Assembly: GCA_945890485.1 (NCBI GenBank)
Contig: CAMDCN010000007.1
Coordinates: 124,001 to 188,000 of the forward strand
DNA: 64,000 nucleotides
Direction: 5' to 3'
DNA from: Candidatus Sulfopaludibacter sp. SbA3
GTDB taxonomy: Bacteria > Acidobacteriota > Terriglobia > Bryobacterales > Bryobacteraceae
Below, one piece after another: positions 38,101-47,900 of the stretch (position 1 is its first letter; every line of letters starts with the position of its first letter). A program made the translations under genes and the position numbers. The notes under the pieces are model-generated. The model was not told where the DNA came from, did not search any database, and worked only from the letters and a program-made list of their open reading frames with translations.

Positions 38101-40152
38101 ATGGGGCCGCCTCATAGCCTTTGCCGCATCTGGCTGCGCCTGATCGCCATAGGGCCACTCGCCCTCCTGTCCACCTGCGGTCTACATTCGCCGCCCGAGC
38201 AACGCGTCTATCGCATCGGCGCCGACAATGCCGCGCCCTACCAGACCTGGGTCCCAGGCGTTGGTCCCCAGGGCTACTCCGTAGACGTCCTCAACGAAGC
38301 CGCCCGCCGCAAAGGCATCCGCCTCGAATGGATCTCGTTTCCGCGCGGCCCGAAGCTCGCACTGGAAACAAGGCAGGTTGATCTTTGGCCGCTCGTTTCT
38401 GTTCGCGCCGGCAACGAATGGGGCGTAAGCATGGGCAAGCCTTGGCTGCAAAACTACTACGCCATCGTCCACCGCTCTTCCGGCGAGCCGGATTGGAACC
38501 GCGCCCGCATCGCCATCGCCAACCTCCCTTACATGCGCGGCCAAGCCGCCCTCCGCTACCCCCGGTCTTCCCAAGTCCCGCGGCCGGACCGTTTCCAGGC
38601 CATGTCAGCTTTCTGCCGCGGCGAAGCCGAAGCCACTTTCATCGAAGCCCGACTGGTCGAACCACTTCTCCTCATACGTCCCCCGGACTGCACCGCCGTA
38701 CCCCTAGGCGTACGCATCATCTCGGATTCGGTGCAGATGCTTGCCACCGCTTCAACCAGGGAAGCCGCTCCGGCGGCAGAACTCCTCTGGCAAGGAATCC
38801 AGGATCAGTTCGACGACGGCACCATCGGCCGTGCGACGGATCGCTGGTTTCTTTTTTCCAGTACCGAACAGGCCGTCATGTCCCAACTCCGCGAAGCCCG
38901 GCGGCGCAACGCCTTTATGCTTGGCTTAGTGGGCGTCCTCGCCGCCCTCGTTCTCGCCCTTTTCTGTATCACCCGCCGCATGCGAAGCGCCCGTACCGCC
39001 GCCGAACTGGCCAACCGCACCAAGTCCGAGTTCCTCGCCAACGTCAGCCATGAGATCCGCACCCCAATGAACGGCGTTCTCGGCACGCTTGACCTCCTCG
39101 CCACAACGCCCCTCAGCCCGGAACAGCGTTCCCACATCGAAACCGTCCGCAGCTCCGCCGAACTCCAACTTGCGATCCTCAACGATCTGCTCGATTCCGC
39201 CAAGATCGAGTCCGGACGCATGCCCATCGAGCGCCTACCCGTCGACCTCCACGCTCTGCTAACTCGCATCGATCGCATCTTCGGCCCACTCGCCAGCCAG
39301 AAGGGCTTAGTTTGGCGCTGGTCCATCGCCCCCCAAGCGCCCGCATGGATCTATGGTGACCCGCTCCGCCTCCAGCAGGTTCTGTTCAACCTGGTCAGCA
39401 ACGCGGTCAAGTTTACCAGTTCCGGCCAAGTCACCCTCACCGCGAACTACCACAACACGGCCGAACGCCCTACGCTCCAGATTTCCATCACCGACACCGG
39501 CATCGGCATCGCCCCGGAGCTGCAGAAGCGAATATTCGACAAATTTATACAAGCCGATACCTCTACCACTCGTCGCTTCGGCGGCACGGGGCTCGGCCTT
39601 TCCATCGCCCGGCGCCTCGTCGAACTAATGGACGGCGAACTCCAACTGACCAGTCAGTCCGGTCAGGGCAGCCAGTTCACCATCGCCCTCCCCGCGGAGC
39701 CGGCCCCCGCTGCCGTCGCACCGGATCTCCCCTCCGTTCACGGCACCGTCCTGGCCGGCCATCGCGTGCTCGTCGTTGAGGATAACCCCGTCAACCAGAG
39801 AGTTGCCGTCGGCCTCCTTCTCCGGCTCGGCCTCGAAACCGACGTCGCCGCCAATGGCCTTCAGGCTATCGGCCGGTTCGCGCCCGGCCGCTACGCCGCC
39901 ATCCTCATGGATTGCCAAATGCCCGAAATGGACGGCTACGAAGCCACCCGCCGAATCCGGGCCAGCGAAGGCAACTCCACACACACACCCATCATCGCCC
40001 TCACGGCCGGCGCTACCACCGAGGAACGAACCCAGGCCCTCGCCGCCGGAATGGACGCCTTCCTCGCCAAACCCGTGCGCTTCGCCGAACTCGAAGCCAC
40101 CCTCATCGACGTCCTCGTCACCAGCCCATCTGTCCCATCCGCTCCAAAATGA
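38101..40152 (+). CDS. Hybrid histidine kinase with periplasmic solute-binding sensor domain
   Basis: 683 residues. A leader with a lipobox-like end (ALLSTCGL) precedes a type 3 extracellular solute-binding domain (about 35-245: [60 protein letters not shown]). A membrane helix follows (about 276-295). The HisKA domain has H317 in [14 protein letters not shown]. The HATPase has N-box [17 protein letters not shown] and [10 protein letters not shown]. The C-terminal receiver has D604 in [12 protein letters not shown]. It should sense a small molecule such as an amino-acid-like ligand in the periplasm. If the Cys is lipidated, the protein would be tethered at both ends of the sensor. Its 3' end overlaps the convergent mtgA by 35 bases. 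Confidence 0.94.
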   Translation: MGPPHSLCRIWLRLIAIGPLALLSTCGLHSPPEQRVYRIGADNAAPYQTWVPGVGPQGYSVDVLNEAARRKGIRLEWISFPRGPKLALETRQVDLWPLVSVRAGNEWGVSMGKPWLQNYYAIVHRSSGEPDWNRARIAIANLPYMRGQAALRYPRSSQVPRPDRFQAMSAFCRGEAEATFIEARLVEPLLLIRPPDCTAVPLGVRIISDSVQMLATASTREAAPAAELLWQGIQDQFDDGTIGRATDRWFLFSSTEQAVMSQLREARRRNAFMLGLVGVLAALVLALFCITRRMRSARTAAELANRTKSEFLANVSHEIRTPMNGVLGTLDLLATTPLSPEQRSHIETVRSSAELQLAILNDLLDSAKIESGRMPIERLPVDLHALLTRIDRIFGPLASQKGLVWRWSIAPQAPAWIYGDPLRLQQVLFNLVSNAVKFTSSGQVTLTANYHNTAERPTLQISITDTGIGIAPELQKRIFDKFIQADTSTTRRFGGTGLGLSIARRLVELMDGELQLTSQSGQGSQFTIALPAEPAPAAVAPDLPSVHGTVLAGHRVLVVEDNPVNQRVAVGLLLRLGLETDVAANGLQAIGRFAPGRYAAILMDCQMPEMDGYEATRRIRASEGNSTHTPIIALTAGATTEERTQALAAGMDAFLAKPVRFAELEATLIDVLVTSPSVPSAPK

Positions 40153-40789
40153 TCCCGCCATACTGATGCATCGCCCCCGGCCTACGGCGTCGCGGCGCCG
40201 GTAGGCACGCCGCCAACCGTGCCGCCTGCTCTCGGCTCAACGCACCCGCCCCCACCCCGTAGTGATACCGCGCCGCCGCCTCGGCTCCAAACACCCCCAG
40301 CCCCCACTCCACTGAGTTCAAGTACAGCTCCAGGATCCTCTCCTTCCCCAGCATCAACTCGGCCGCCGGAGCCAAACCAAACTCCGCCACCTTTCGCACC
40401 GGGTTCCGATGCGTCGTAAAAAACAGATTCTTCACTAACTGCTGCGTAATCGTGGAAGCCCCTCGCAACGATCTCCGGGAGTCGATTCCCTTCTCCGTCA
40501 CCTTCCAAAGCTCCGCAAAGTCGATCCCCCAATGCTGATGGAACCGCCCATCCTCCGCCGCCACCACCGCATGACGCAAGTGAGGCGAAATCTTCCCCGA
40601 ATCCACCGGCGTATAGCGCTTCTGGTATTTTCCCGCCGCAAACCAGCTCTCCACCCGCCGCTGCACCTGCACGCCCGTAAACCATGGGTCTACCCACCGC
40701 AACGGCAGCAGCAAAGCCACCGGCAATAGCAACACTCCCACCGCCGCCCTACCGAGGTGCTTTCGCCAACGCCGCCAGTTTCGCTTCAA
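40118..40789 (-). CDS. mtgA: Monofunctional peptidoglycan glycosyltransferase
   Basis: 223 residues. A basic N-terminus with a membrane helix (RWRKHLGRAAVGVLLLPVALLLPL) leads into a GT51 glycosyltransferase domain. It has the catalytic Glu in VAAEDGRFHQHWGID, the donor-site motif RGASTITQQLVKNLF, RKVAEFGLAPAAELMLGKERILELYLN and WGLGVFGAEAAARYH. It polymerises lipid II into glycan strands without a transpeptidase domain. The TTG start lies 41 bases inside the Ser/Thr kinase gene. A GTG at 40741 is an alternative, but it would remove the basic residues before the helix. Confidence 0.93.
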   Translation of the reverse strand: MKRNWRRWRKHLGRAAVGVLLLPVALLLPLRWVDPWFTGVQVQRRVESWFAAGKYQKRYTPVDSGKISPHLRHAVVAAEDGRFHQHWGIDFAELWKVTEKGIDSRRSLRGASTITQQLVKNLFFTTHRNPVRKVAEFGLAPAAELMLGKERILELYLNSVEWGLGVFGAEAAARYHYGVGAGALSREQAARLAACLPAPRRRRPGAMHQYGGIILERMGQMGW

Positions 40790-43238
40790 TCTGATCCAGC
40801 GCCTCCCGGTCCGCTGCGTTCAACTTGCCCTCATTCCGCATATGCAGGAACATCTCCCGCGCCCGCCGCCACTCCAATTCCGCCGTCTCCCGCTGCCCCT
40901 GCGCCGCCCGCACATCCCCCAGCAAATCGTGCGCCTCGGCTACCTCGCCAAACGCCCCCGCGTTTACCGGATTCTCGCCGCTCAACTTCTCTCTCTCCCC
41001 GAGCGACCGTTGACCCCACACGAGGGCCTCTCCGGCCTTTCCCAACGCCAACTCCGCCCGCGCCGAAAACATCCAGTTCGTCGCCAATAACGTCCTTCCC
41101 CGCACCTCGCGCGGATCCGCCCGCTCCATCTGTTCGAAAATCTTCCGCGCCGAAGCCAACTCCGCCGCCCCCGACACCGCATCCCCCGACTGCACCAGAC
41201 AGCGGCCCAATCCCATCAGCCCCTGCCCCAGATTCAGCAGATCCCCCCGGCTCCCCGGGTTTCGCTCCACCACTCCCCGCGCCGTAGCCACTCCCATCCG
41301 GTACTGCTTCAACGCCAGCGCAAACTGCCGCTCGTGCATCAGAATGCTTCCCATCCGTTGCCGCGCCAGTGCCAGCCCTCGCTGGTCCGGCTCGCTCGCC
41401 GGGTTCCCCACCGCCAATGCCTCGTACTGCTCCAGAGCCTGCCGGCGCATATCTATCACCCCCGGCCAAGCGCCCAACTGCGACAGGCTCCCCCCCAATG
41501 CCGTAAAGCTCGACGCCACCGCACGGCGCCGCACCGGGTTACCGGGCTCCGCGTCCAGCAGCTTCTGCCGCATCCCCAGCGCCTTCCGATCCAGCTCCAA
41601 GCCGGAACGGTAATCCCCCGCCGCCTTCAAGGCACTGCTCAACTGCACGTAGGTGGCCGCCAACGCGTCCCGCCGCCGGCGCTGGTCATCCTCGGTGGCA
41701 GGCGCCTGCTCCAGCGCCTCACGGATCGCCATCGCCTTCCGGTAGCTCGCTATCGCTCCCCCAGTATCGCCAAGGTTCGCCGAAGACGGTCGCCCCTGAA
41801 TATCGCCCACTTTCTCGTATGCCGCCGCCAACTCCTCTTGCAGCAAGCTATCCCCGGCCGCCTCCGCCGCCAGACCGTCCAAATACTGCACCGCATTCCG
41901 GACCAGCGTGCCCCGCACCGGCGTTGACCCCGGCAGCTTAGCAATCGCCTCGTCCATCTCGAACAGAAACGAGTTTGCCAGCCGCCGCACATCGGCAAAC
42001 CGGCGCTCCGCCCTCTCGTAGTTCCGCTGCGCTATCCGCGCCTGCCACAACGTCGCCGCCAACCCCCCGGAGAGCGTCACCGCCAGCAACGTCACCGCCG
42101 CCACCACGCCCTTATTGCGCCCCACAAACTTTTGCGTCCGATACCGCCAGGTATGCGCGCGCGCCGAAACCGGTCGCGATTCCAGGAACGCCTGAATATC
42201 CTCCGCCAACAACTCCACCGACCGGTACCGCTCCTCGGGCGAGCATTCGAGCGCCTTCAGCGTAATGTTGTCCAAGTCTCCCGCCAACTCCGGATCCGAC
42301 GCCGCCTTGCTCGGCAACACCGGCGCCGCCACGGCCAATCCTTCCAGAACCTGCAGCGGGGTCCGCCCCGACGGGTTCACCGCCGCCGCCCCGGTCAACA
42401 AGTAGTACAGCAACCGCCCCAACGAATAGCAGTCGCTCGCAATCAGCGGTAACTCCCCCCGCAACTGCTCCGGACTCGCCCACGCCGGGGTCATTGCCGG
42501 CACCGTTGCATTTTGCGCCGCCTGCTCGTCGTCCACCAACAGCCGCGAAATCCCGAAGTCCAACAGCTTCACGTTGCCTTCCGGCGTCACCAGCACGTTG
42601 CTCGGCTTCAAGTCGCCGTGCACAATCAGGTTCCGATGCGCCTCCGCCACGGCCGAACAGATCTCCAAGAACAGATCGAGCCGCGCCCGCAATCCCAGGG
42701 GATGGCTACGCATATACCCGTCGAGCGGCTGGCCCTCCACGTACTCCGTCACCAGATACGGCAAGCCCTCCGGCGTCACCCCGCCATCCACCAGCAGCGG
42801 AATGTTCTTATGGTGCAGCCGCGCCAAAATCTGCCGCTCCATCCGGAACCGCCGTTCCACGCTCTCGCTAAACGCCGCCCACCGGATCAGCTTGATCGCC
42901 ACCGGCATCGCGAAGCCGTCCATCTCCCGCCGCGCCAGATACACGGCGCCCATGCCGCCCTCGCCCAACTGACGCTCCACCACGTAGTGCCCAATCTTTT
43001 GGCCAGCGTAGTTCATCAGGGCCGGACGCAAGTCCACCGCCGCCTCGTTCAGGAAACCGCTCGACTCGTCGTGCGCCTCCAGCAGGCTATTCACCTCGGC
43101 CGCCAGCGTCGGTTCGTCCTTCGTCTGCGCGGCGACAAAGGCCCCTCGTTCCGCGCGCGGCTGCACCAGCGCCTGATGAAAAATCTCCTTCACCCTTTGC
43201 CAACGCGCCGACGGCGAGGGTAAGGACTCCGTTTGCAA
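40749..43238 (-). CDS. Ser/Thr protein kinase with C-terminal TPR region
   Basis: 829 residues from TTG 43238, chosen because GGAGGAG lies 8 bases upstream; the track start overlaps the sigma gene. After an N-terminal helical region, the kinase domain spans about 83-345: glycine loop LGEGGMGAVY, K116 in VAIKLI, HGDLKPSNVL (a Gly replaces the Arg of HRD) and LLDFGIS. A membrane helix (about 373-392) is followed by about 430 residues of TPR-like helices (RRRDALAATYVQLSSALKAAGDYRSGLELDRKAL). Such kinases are typical of Acidobacteria and Planctomycetes. It follows the ECF sigma gene by 14 bases, a common pairing. Confidence 0.92.
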   Translation of the reverse strand: MQTESLPSPSARWQRVKEIFHQALVQPRAERGAFVAAQTKDEPTLAAEVNSLLEAHDESSGFLNEAAVDLRPALMNYAGQKIGHYVVERQLGEGGMGAVYLARREMDGFAMPVAIKLIRWAAFSESVERRFRMERQILARLHHKNIPLLVDGGVTPEGLPYLVTEYVEGQPLDGYMRSHPLGLRARLDLFLEICSAVAEAHRNLIVHGDLKPSNVLVTPEGNVKLLDFGISRLLVDDEQAAQNATVPAMTPAWASPEQLRGELPLIASDCYSLGRLLYYLLTGAAAVNPSGRTPLQVLEGLAVAAPVLPSKAASDPELAGDLDNITLKALECSPEERYRSVELLAEDIQAFLESRPVSARAHTWRYRTQKFVGRNKGVVAAVTLLAVTLSGGLAATLWQARIAQRNYERAERRFADVRRLANSFLFEMDEAIAKLPGSTPVRGTLVRNAVQYLDGLAAEAAGDSLLQEELAAAYEKVGDIQGRPSSANLGDTGGAIASYRKAMAIREALEQAPATEDDQRRRRDALAATYVQLSSALKAAGDYRSGLELDRKALGMRQKLLDAEPGNPVRRRAVASSFTALGGSLSQLGAWPGVIDMRRQALEQYEALAVGNPASEPDQRGLALARQRMGSILMHERQFALALKQYRMGVATARGVVERNPGSRGDLLNLGQGLMGLGRCLVQSGDAVSGAAELASARKIFEQMERADPREVRGRTLLATNWMFSARAELALGKAGEALVWGQRSLGEREKLSGENPVNAGAFGEVAEAHDLLGDVRAAQGQRETAELEWRRAREMFLHMRNEGKLNAADREALDQIEAKLAALAKAPR

Positions 43239-43252
43239 GACTGCTCCTCCGC

Positions 43253-43828
43253 TTACCCGGCAGACTGCGGCTGCCGGGTCATCTCCCGAAATAGCCACGC
43301 CTTGGCCGACACCCAGTCCCGTTTCACCGTAGCCGGCGAAACGCCCAGCGCCTCGGCCGTTTCTTCAATGGTCAGGCCGGTAAAGAAGCGCATCTCGACA
43401 ATCTGCGCCTGCTGCGGATCCACTTCAGCCAGCGTCCGCAAGGCATCGTCGAGCGCGATCATCTCGATATCTTTCTTCTCCGCCACGCCCAACGCCTCGT
43501 CGAGCGAGAGCGCCACCACCCCGCCACCCCGCTTGGCCGCTCGCGTGGCCCGCGCATGGTCCACCAGAATCCGGCGGATCATCTGCGCCGCGATGCCAAA
43601 AAAATGCGCACGGTTCTGCCACTGCATCCGCCGCTGATCGAATAGGCGCAGGTACGCCTCGTGCACCAGCGCCGTCGCCTGTAAGGTGTGCCCAGCGTTT
43701 TCGCGCCCCATATAGTATTGCGCCAACCGCCGCAATTCGTCATAGACAATTGGCGTCAACAGCTCCAAAGCCGCCCGGTTCCCCTGCGACCAATCCTGCA
43801 ACAGTTGCGTGACGTCCTGTGCACTCAT
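43253..43828 (-). CDS. ECF-type RNA polymerase sigma factor, acidobacterial (Sig-70_X6-like) type
   Basis: 191 residues from ATG 43828; the track counts an adjacent TTG as well. Region 2 (VYDELRRLAQYYMGRENAGHTLQATALVHEAYLRLFDQ, FFGIAAQMIRRILVDHARA) and region 4 (VDPQQAQIVEMRFFTGLTIEETAEALGVSPATVKRDWVSAKAWL) are intact. The wording closely follows the ECF subfamily common in Acidobacteria and Planctomycetes. In that subfamily the neighbouring Ser/Thr kinase is thought to control sigma activity instead of an anti-sigma factor. A TATAAT box lies seven bases before the ATG. Confidence 0.94.
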   Translation of the reverse strand: MSAQDVTQLLQDWSQGNRAALELLTPIVYDELRRLAQYYMGRENAGHTLQATALVHEAYLRLFDQRRMQWQNRAHFFGIAAQMIRRILVDHARATRAAKRGGGVVALSLDEALGVAEKKDIEMIALDDALRTLAEVDPQQAQIVEMRFFTGLTIEETAEALGVSPATVKRDWVSAKAWLFREMTRQPQSAG

Positions 43829-43835
43829 CAACCGG

Positions 43836-43841
43836 ATTATA
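43836..43841 (-). promoter_or_regulatory. Consensus -10 box TATAAT, 7 nt before the sigma-factor ATG
   Basis: Minus strand reads TATAAT, CCGGTTG, ATG. The hexamer is a perfect -10 consensus, and its distance to the start codon predicts a leaderless or nearly leaderless transcript for the sigma factor/kinase operon. There is no good -35 sequence. Confidence 0.5.
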
Positions 43842-43877
43842 CCGTTACCGGCTCTTAATCATGGTACGTTTCTCTCG

Positions 43878-44957
43878 ATGGCCCTCCTCGAATCGAAGCG
43901 TTTCCAACACAGTTTTCTACTCGCCCTGGGTGCCGCCACCCTATCCGTCTGCTTCGCTATCCTCAGGCCGTTTCTCATGCCGCTCGTCGCGGCCGTCGCG
44001 TTGGCCATTCTCTTTTATCCGTTGCACAATCGGATCGTCCGCTCGCTCCGCCGCCCCAATCTCTCCGCCGGCCTCTCCGTCGTTCTGGTCATCGTGCTCA
44101 TTCTCCTGCCGGCATTCCTGTTGGGCACCGCCGTCGCCCGCGAACTACGGCAACTCTACGATGTCGCCGCCAGCAAATCCGCCGCCGGCGGCGGTTGGAC
44201 GGAATGGACCGCCAATCTCCTCCACCGCGGCATCCTCTGGGCCGGCGTCGAGTCACCGGAAACTGAGGAACAGATCCGCAATGCCCTCCTCGAACGCGTG
44301 CAGGCCCTCGGCGGCGTCCTTCTCGCCTTCACCCGCGACCTCCTCGCCAACCTCGTCTCCTTGATCGTAAACGCGGTCGTCACGCTATTCAGCCTGTTCT
44401 TCCTCTTCCGCGATGGCAGTCGCCTGAAACACGGTCTGGCCCGCATCACACCGTTGCCCCCGGGCGCCTTTCACCGCCTCTTCGCCGACATCGGCCGCAG
44501 CGTTCTTGCCAATGTTTACGGCATCGGAGCCGTGGCCGTGGCCCAAGGCGCTCTCACCGCTCTCATCTTCTCCCTGCTCGGCCTAAAATCCCCTGTTCTC
44601 TGGGGAACCGTGGCCGGGCTGTTCTCGATGATTCCCATCCTCGGCCCCCCGATCGTCTGGGTCCCGGCGTCCATCTTTCTCGCCGCCTCGGGAAGCTGGG
44701 GCAAGGCGTTCATCCTCGTTGCTTTCGGCGCCGGGGTCATCGGCTTGGCCGACAACTTCATCCGGCCCTACGTCATCAGCGGCCGCGTGAACCTCCACCC
44801 ACTACTCGTGTTCTTCGCCTTGCTCGGGGGAGCACAGGCCTTCGGCTTCCTCGGCCTCTTCATCGGCCCGGCCACCCTCTCGGTGACCGTTGCGATTGTC
44901 GAACTCCTCCGGGAAGAACCTACCGACCCTCCCGAACCGGGCCGTATTTCCCTTTGA
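43878..44957 (+). CDS. AI-2E-family transporter (YdiK/PerM-like)
   Basis: 359 residues from ATG 43878 (MALLESKRFQHSFLLALGAATLSVC); the track start lies inside the divergent sigma gene. About eight hydrophobic segments are seen, with a soluble loop between helices 3 and 4 (LYDVAASKSAAGGGWTEWTANL). Family motifs include PLPPGAFHRLFADIGRSVLANVYG, LGLKSPVLWGTVAGLFSMIPILGPPIVW and NFIRPYVISGR. Members export autoinducer-2 or act as Na+/H+ antiporters or permeases; the substrate here is open. It converges on the PPC protease gene with a 38-base overlap. Confidence 0.9.
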   Translation: MALLESKRFQHSFLLALGAATLSVCFAILRPFLMPLVAAVALAILFYPLHNRIVRSLRRPNLSAGLSVVLVIVLILLPAFLLGTAVARELRQLYDVAASKSAAGGGWTEWTANLLHRGILWAGVESPETEEQIRNALLERVQALGGVLLAFTRDLLANLVSLIVNAVVTLFSLFFLFRDGSRLKHGLARITPLPPGAFHRLFADIGRSVLANVYGIGAVAVAQGALTALIFSLLGLKSPVLWGTVAGLFSMIPILGPPIVWVPASIFLAASGSWGKAFILVAFGAGVIGLADNFIRPYVISGRVNLHPLLVFFALLGGAQAFGFLGLFIGPATLSVTVAIVELLREEPTDPPEPGRISL

Positions 44958-47900
44958 TCCGCTGCATGCCATCCGCCGGCTGCGGGTCTTCCGGCTGTAG
45001 CGATTTGCTCAACCCGGTGTCCTCGCTCTTATTTCCAAACTTGGGCCGCAGCCGCAACTTTGGTGCATCGCTGCTCGCTCCGGACAGGTCCTGCGCCTCC
45101 AGCGTCCCGGTCGTAGCCACGCCCGGTGTGTAAACCACCATCGCCACCCAGTAGGTGCCGCTCCGCAATGGCGAATTCGCCCCGGGAGTAATCGTGATCC
45201 GCTCATCCCCGGAGACCGTTGTCGAGCTGAAGTCGGCCACCACCCGGCCCTCCCGCACCTCCGGCGGCGAGCCGAACCGGACATACAAGTCCACATCCGC
45301 CCCCGGCGTGTCAGTTTTCAAGGCAATCTCCATTCGCGAGACATTCGTGACATCCAGCCTGTAGGCATTGGCGCCCGAGAACAACGTCGGAACCTCTACC
45401 GCATCGTACGCCCAACCCGCGGCCTGGCCGAACGACAACACCCTGCCCTGCCCCGTAGCCGGTGGAGCCGGCGCCCGTTCCACCGTCGCGGTAACTACGC
45501 CGGTCACCTCCACATTGCGCGCATAGTTGCCCAGCGCGATAAAGTAGGTGCCCGCTTCGAGCGGTGGTGTGGAAGTCCGGGTAATCGTGATGGTCTCGTT
45601 GCCCGTCGACCCTTCCGCGAAGTAGTCAGCGATCACTTCGCCCTCCACCAACTCCACATCCGCCCCCCGGCGTACATAAAGGTCCACGTCCGCATTGGGT
45701 GTACTCGTGTTCAGCCGCACCGTCAGGCTCGTCGAACCGGCCGGCACCTGGATCCGGAAGCCGGAGGTTGCCGCATACAGCGTCGGCGTGGCCGTGGCCG
45801 GCAACGCGAAACGGCCCGGCGTCCCTGAGGTCAACTCCACTTGCTCCTGTGGTGGTGCAGCCGCGGTGTCAATGTAGACCACCACTTGTCCCTCCGCCTG
45901 TACGTTTGGAGTAAACAACGCGAGCGAAATGAAGTACGTTCCCGCACGCAACGGCGGTGTCGAGCCCGCTGTAATATCCAGCAGCTCCTCGCCCGCAGGA
46001 CCCTCGCTCTTATAGTCCGTCACAATCCGGCCGTCCACAATCGCCGGTGCCTGGCCCACCCGCGCGAACAGGTCCACATCCACTTCCGGCGTACTCGTCT
46101 GCAGCACCACCCGCACCCGTGAGGCGTTCTCGGGAACCGTAATCCGGAATGACGGATCAGAGATCAGCGAGGGGCCTGACACCGGGGCAATCGTAAACCG
46201 CTGCGGCAGTCCCGCGATCAGCGGCTGCCCCACCGTGTTCGACGATCCGCCCGTGGTCACCGTCGCGAGCATCGTGCCCTGCACTCGCACATTCCGGGTA
46301 AACAAACCCAAGGCGATGTAATACGTCCCCGCTCGCAACGCCGGCGTCGTCGAAGGAGTAATCACGATCGTCTCGCTCCCCGAATCGCTCTCCGAGGAAT
46401 AGTCGGTTTGAACCGACCCGCTGCTCACCCGCGGCGCCTCACCCGCCCGAACATACAGGTCGACGTCCGCCCCAGGCGTTGTCGTCTGAATCCGCACTTC
46501 CAACCGTGTCGCCCCGGCCGGTACCGAAATTTGGTAGGCGCTATCGCCGCTGAAAAGCGTCGGGTTCTCCACCGCGTCAAGCGTAAAGGCGGCAGCCGCG
46601 CCCGAAGTCAGGATACGTCCGGTAGAAGTTGGCGGAGGAGTAGTGGTCCCGCCCGTCACCGTCGCCGTGAGGCGCGAGGTGATCCTCGTATTCGCCGTAA
46701 AGACCGCCAGGTTAATAAAGTACGTTCCGGCCCGCAACGCCGGAGTCGTCGACGAAGTGATCGTGATTACCTCCTCGCCGGCCGGCCCCTCGGATCGATG
46801 ATCCGCGGTGATTCGCTGATTCTCCACGAGCGCCTCTGTATTGAACCGCGCAAATAGGTCCACATCCACATTGGACGTATCGGTCTGCAGCCGGATTTCC
46901 AGGCGGGTCGCCCCCTGCGGCACGTCGATCCGGTAGGCCGAGGCTCCGCGCAGGAGCGTTCCACCCGACACCGGTTCCATCGTCACCGTTCGCGTCTGCC
47001 CGGAAGTCAACGCGACCGCCCCAGATGCCGGAGGTGGCGTCGTCCCGCCCGTCACCGTCGCCGTGAGCCGCGCCGAAATCCGTGTGTTCGCCGCAAACAC
47101 CCCCAAATGAATGAAATACGTCCCAGCCCGAAGCGCCGGGCTCGACGTCGAGGTGATTGTGATCAGTTCACTCCCCGACAACCCCTCCGACCGGAAGTCC
47201 GCCACCACGGCCCGATTCTCCAGTACGCTTTCCGTCCCAAACCGGGCATACAAGTCCACATCGACATTCGGGGTATCCGTCGCCAGCCGGATCTCCAGCC
47301 GCGTCGCACCCTGCGGCACTTCAACCCGGTACGCCAACGAACCGGTCAACAGCGTTCCAGACGGAACCGGCTCAATCGTTATCGTCCGCGTCTGCCCGGA
47401 TGTCAGCACCACCGCGCCAGAACTTGGAGGTGGGGGCGTTGTCCCGCCCGTCACGATGGCCGTGACGGTCCCACTCGCCTCTACCCCCGGCGTGAACAAC
47501 GCCAGCGCAATGAAGTAGGTGCCTGCCTGCAACGCCGGGCTCGACGAGGGAGTAATCACGATCGTCTCGTTCCCGCTATCCGTCGCCGCCGAGAAATCGG
47601 CCGTAACGCGCCCGCCGTTCAACACCGGGGCGCTGCCCCGCCGCACGAACAGGTCGAGATCCGCTCCCTCCGTCGCTGTCCGCAGTTGAATCTCCAGCCG
47701 CGTCGCTCCCTGCGGCACCTCCACCCGGTACACCGACGCGCCACCCAACAGCGTCGGCGCCTCCACCGGACCCACCGTGAAGCTCGCCGGCGTATTACTC
47801 GTCAACGCGGTTCCGTCCGTGCCTCCGGTCGGCGGCGGGGGCGTCGGACCCGTGGTCCTTTCTTCGAGAAAGCCTTGCAGCGCCGGATACGCGACCGAAA

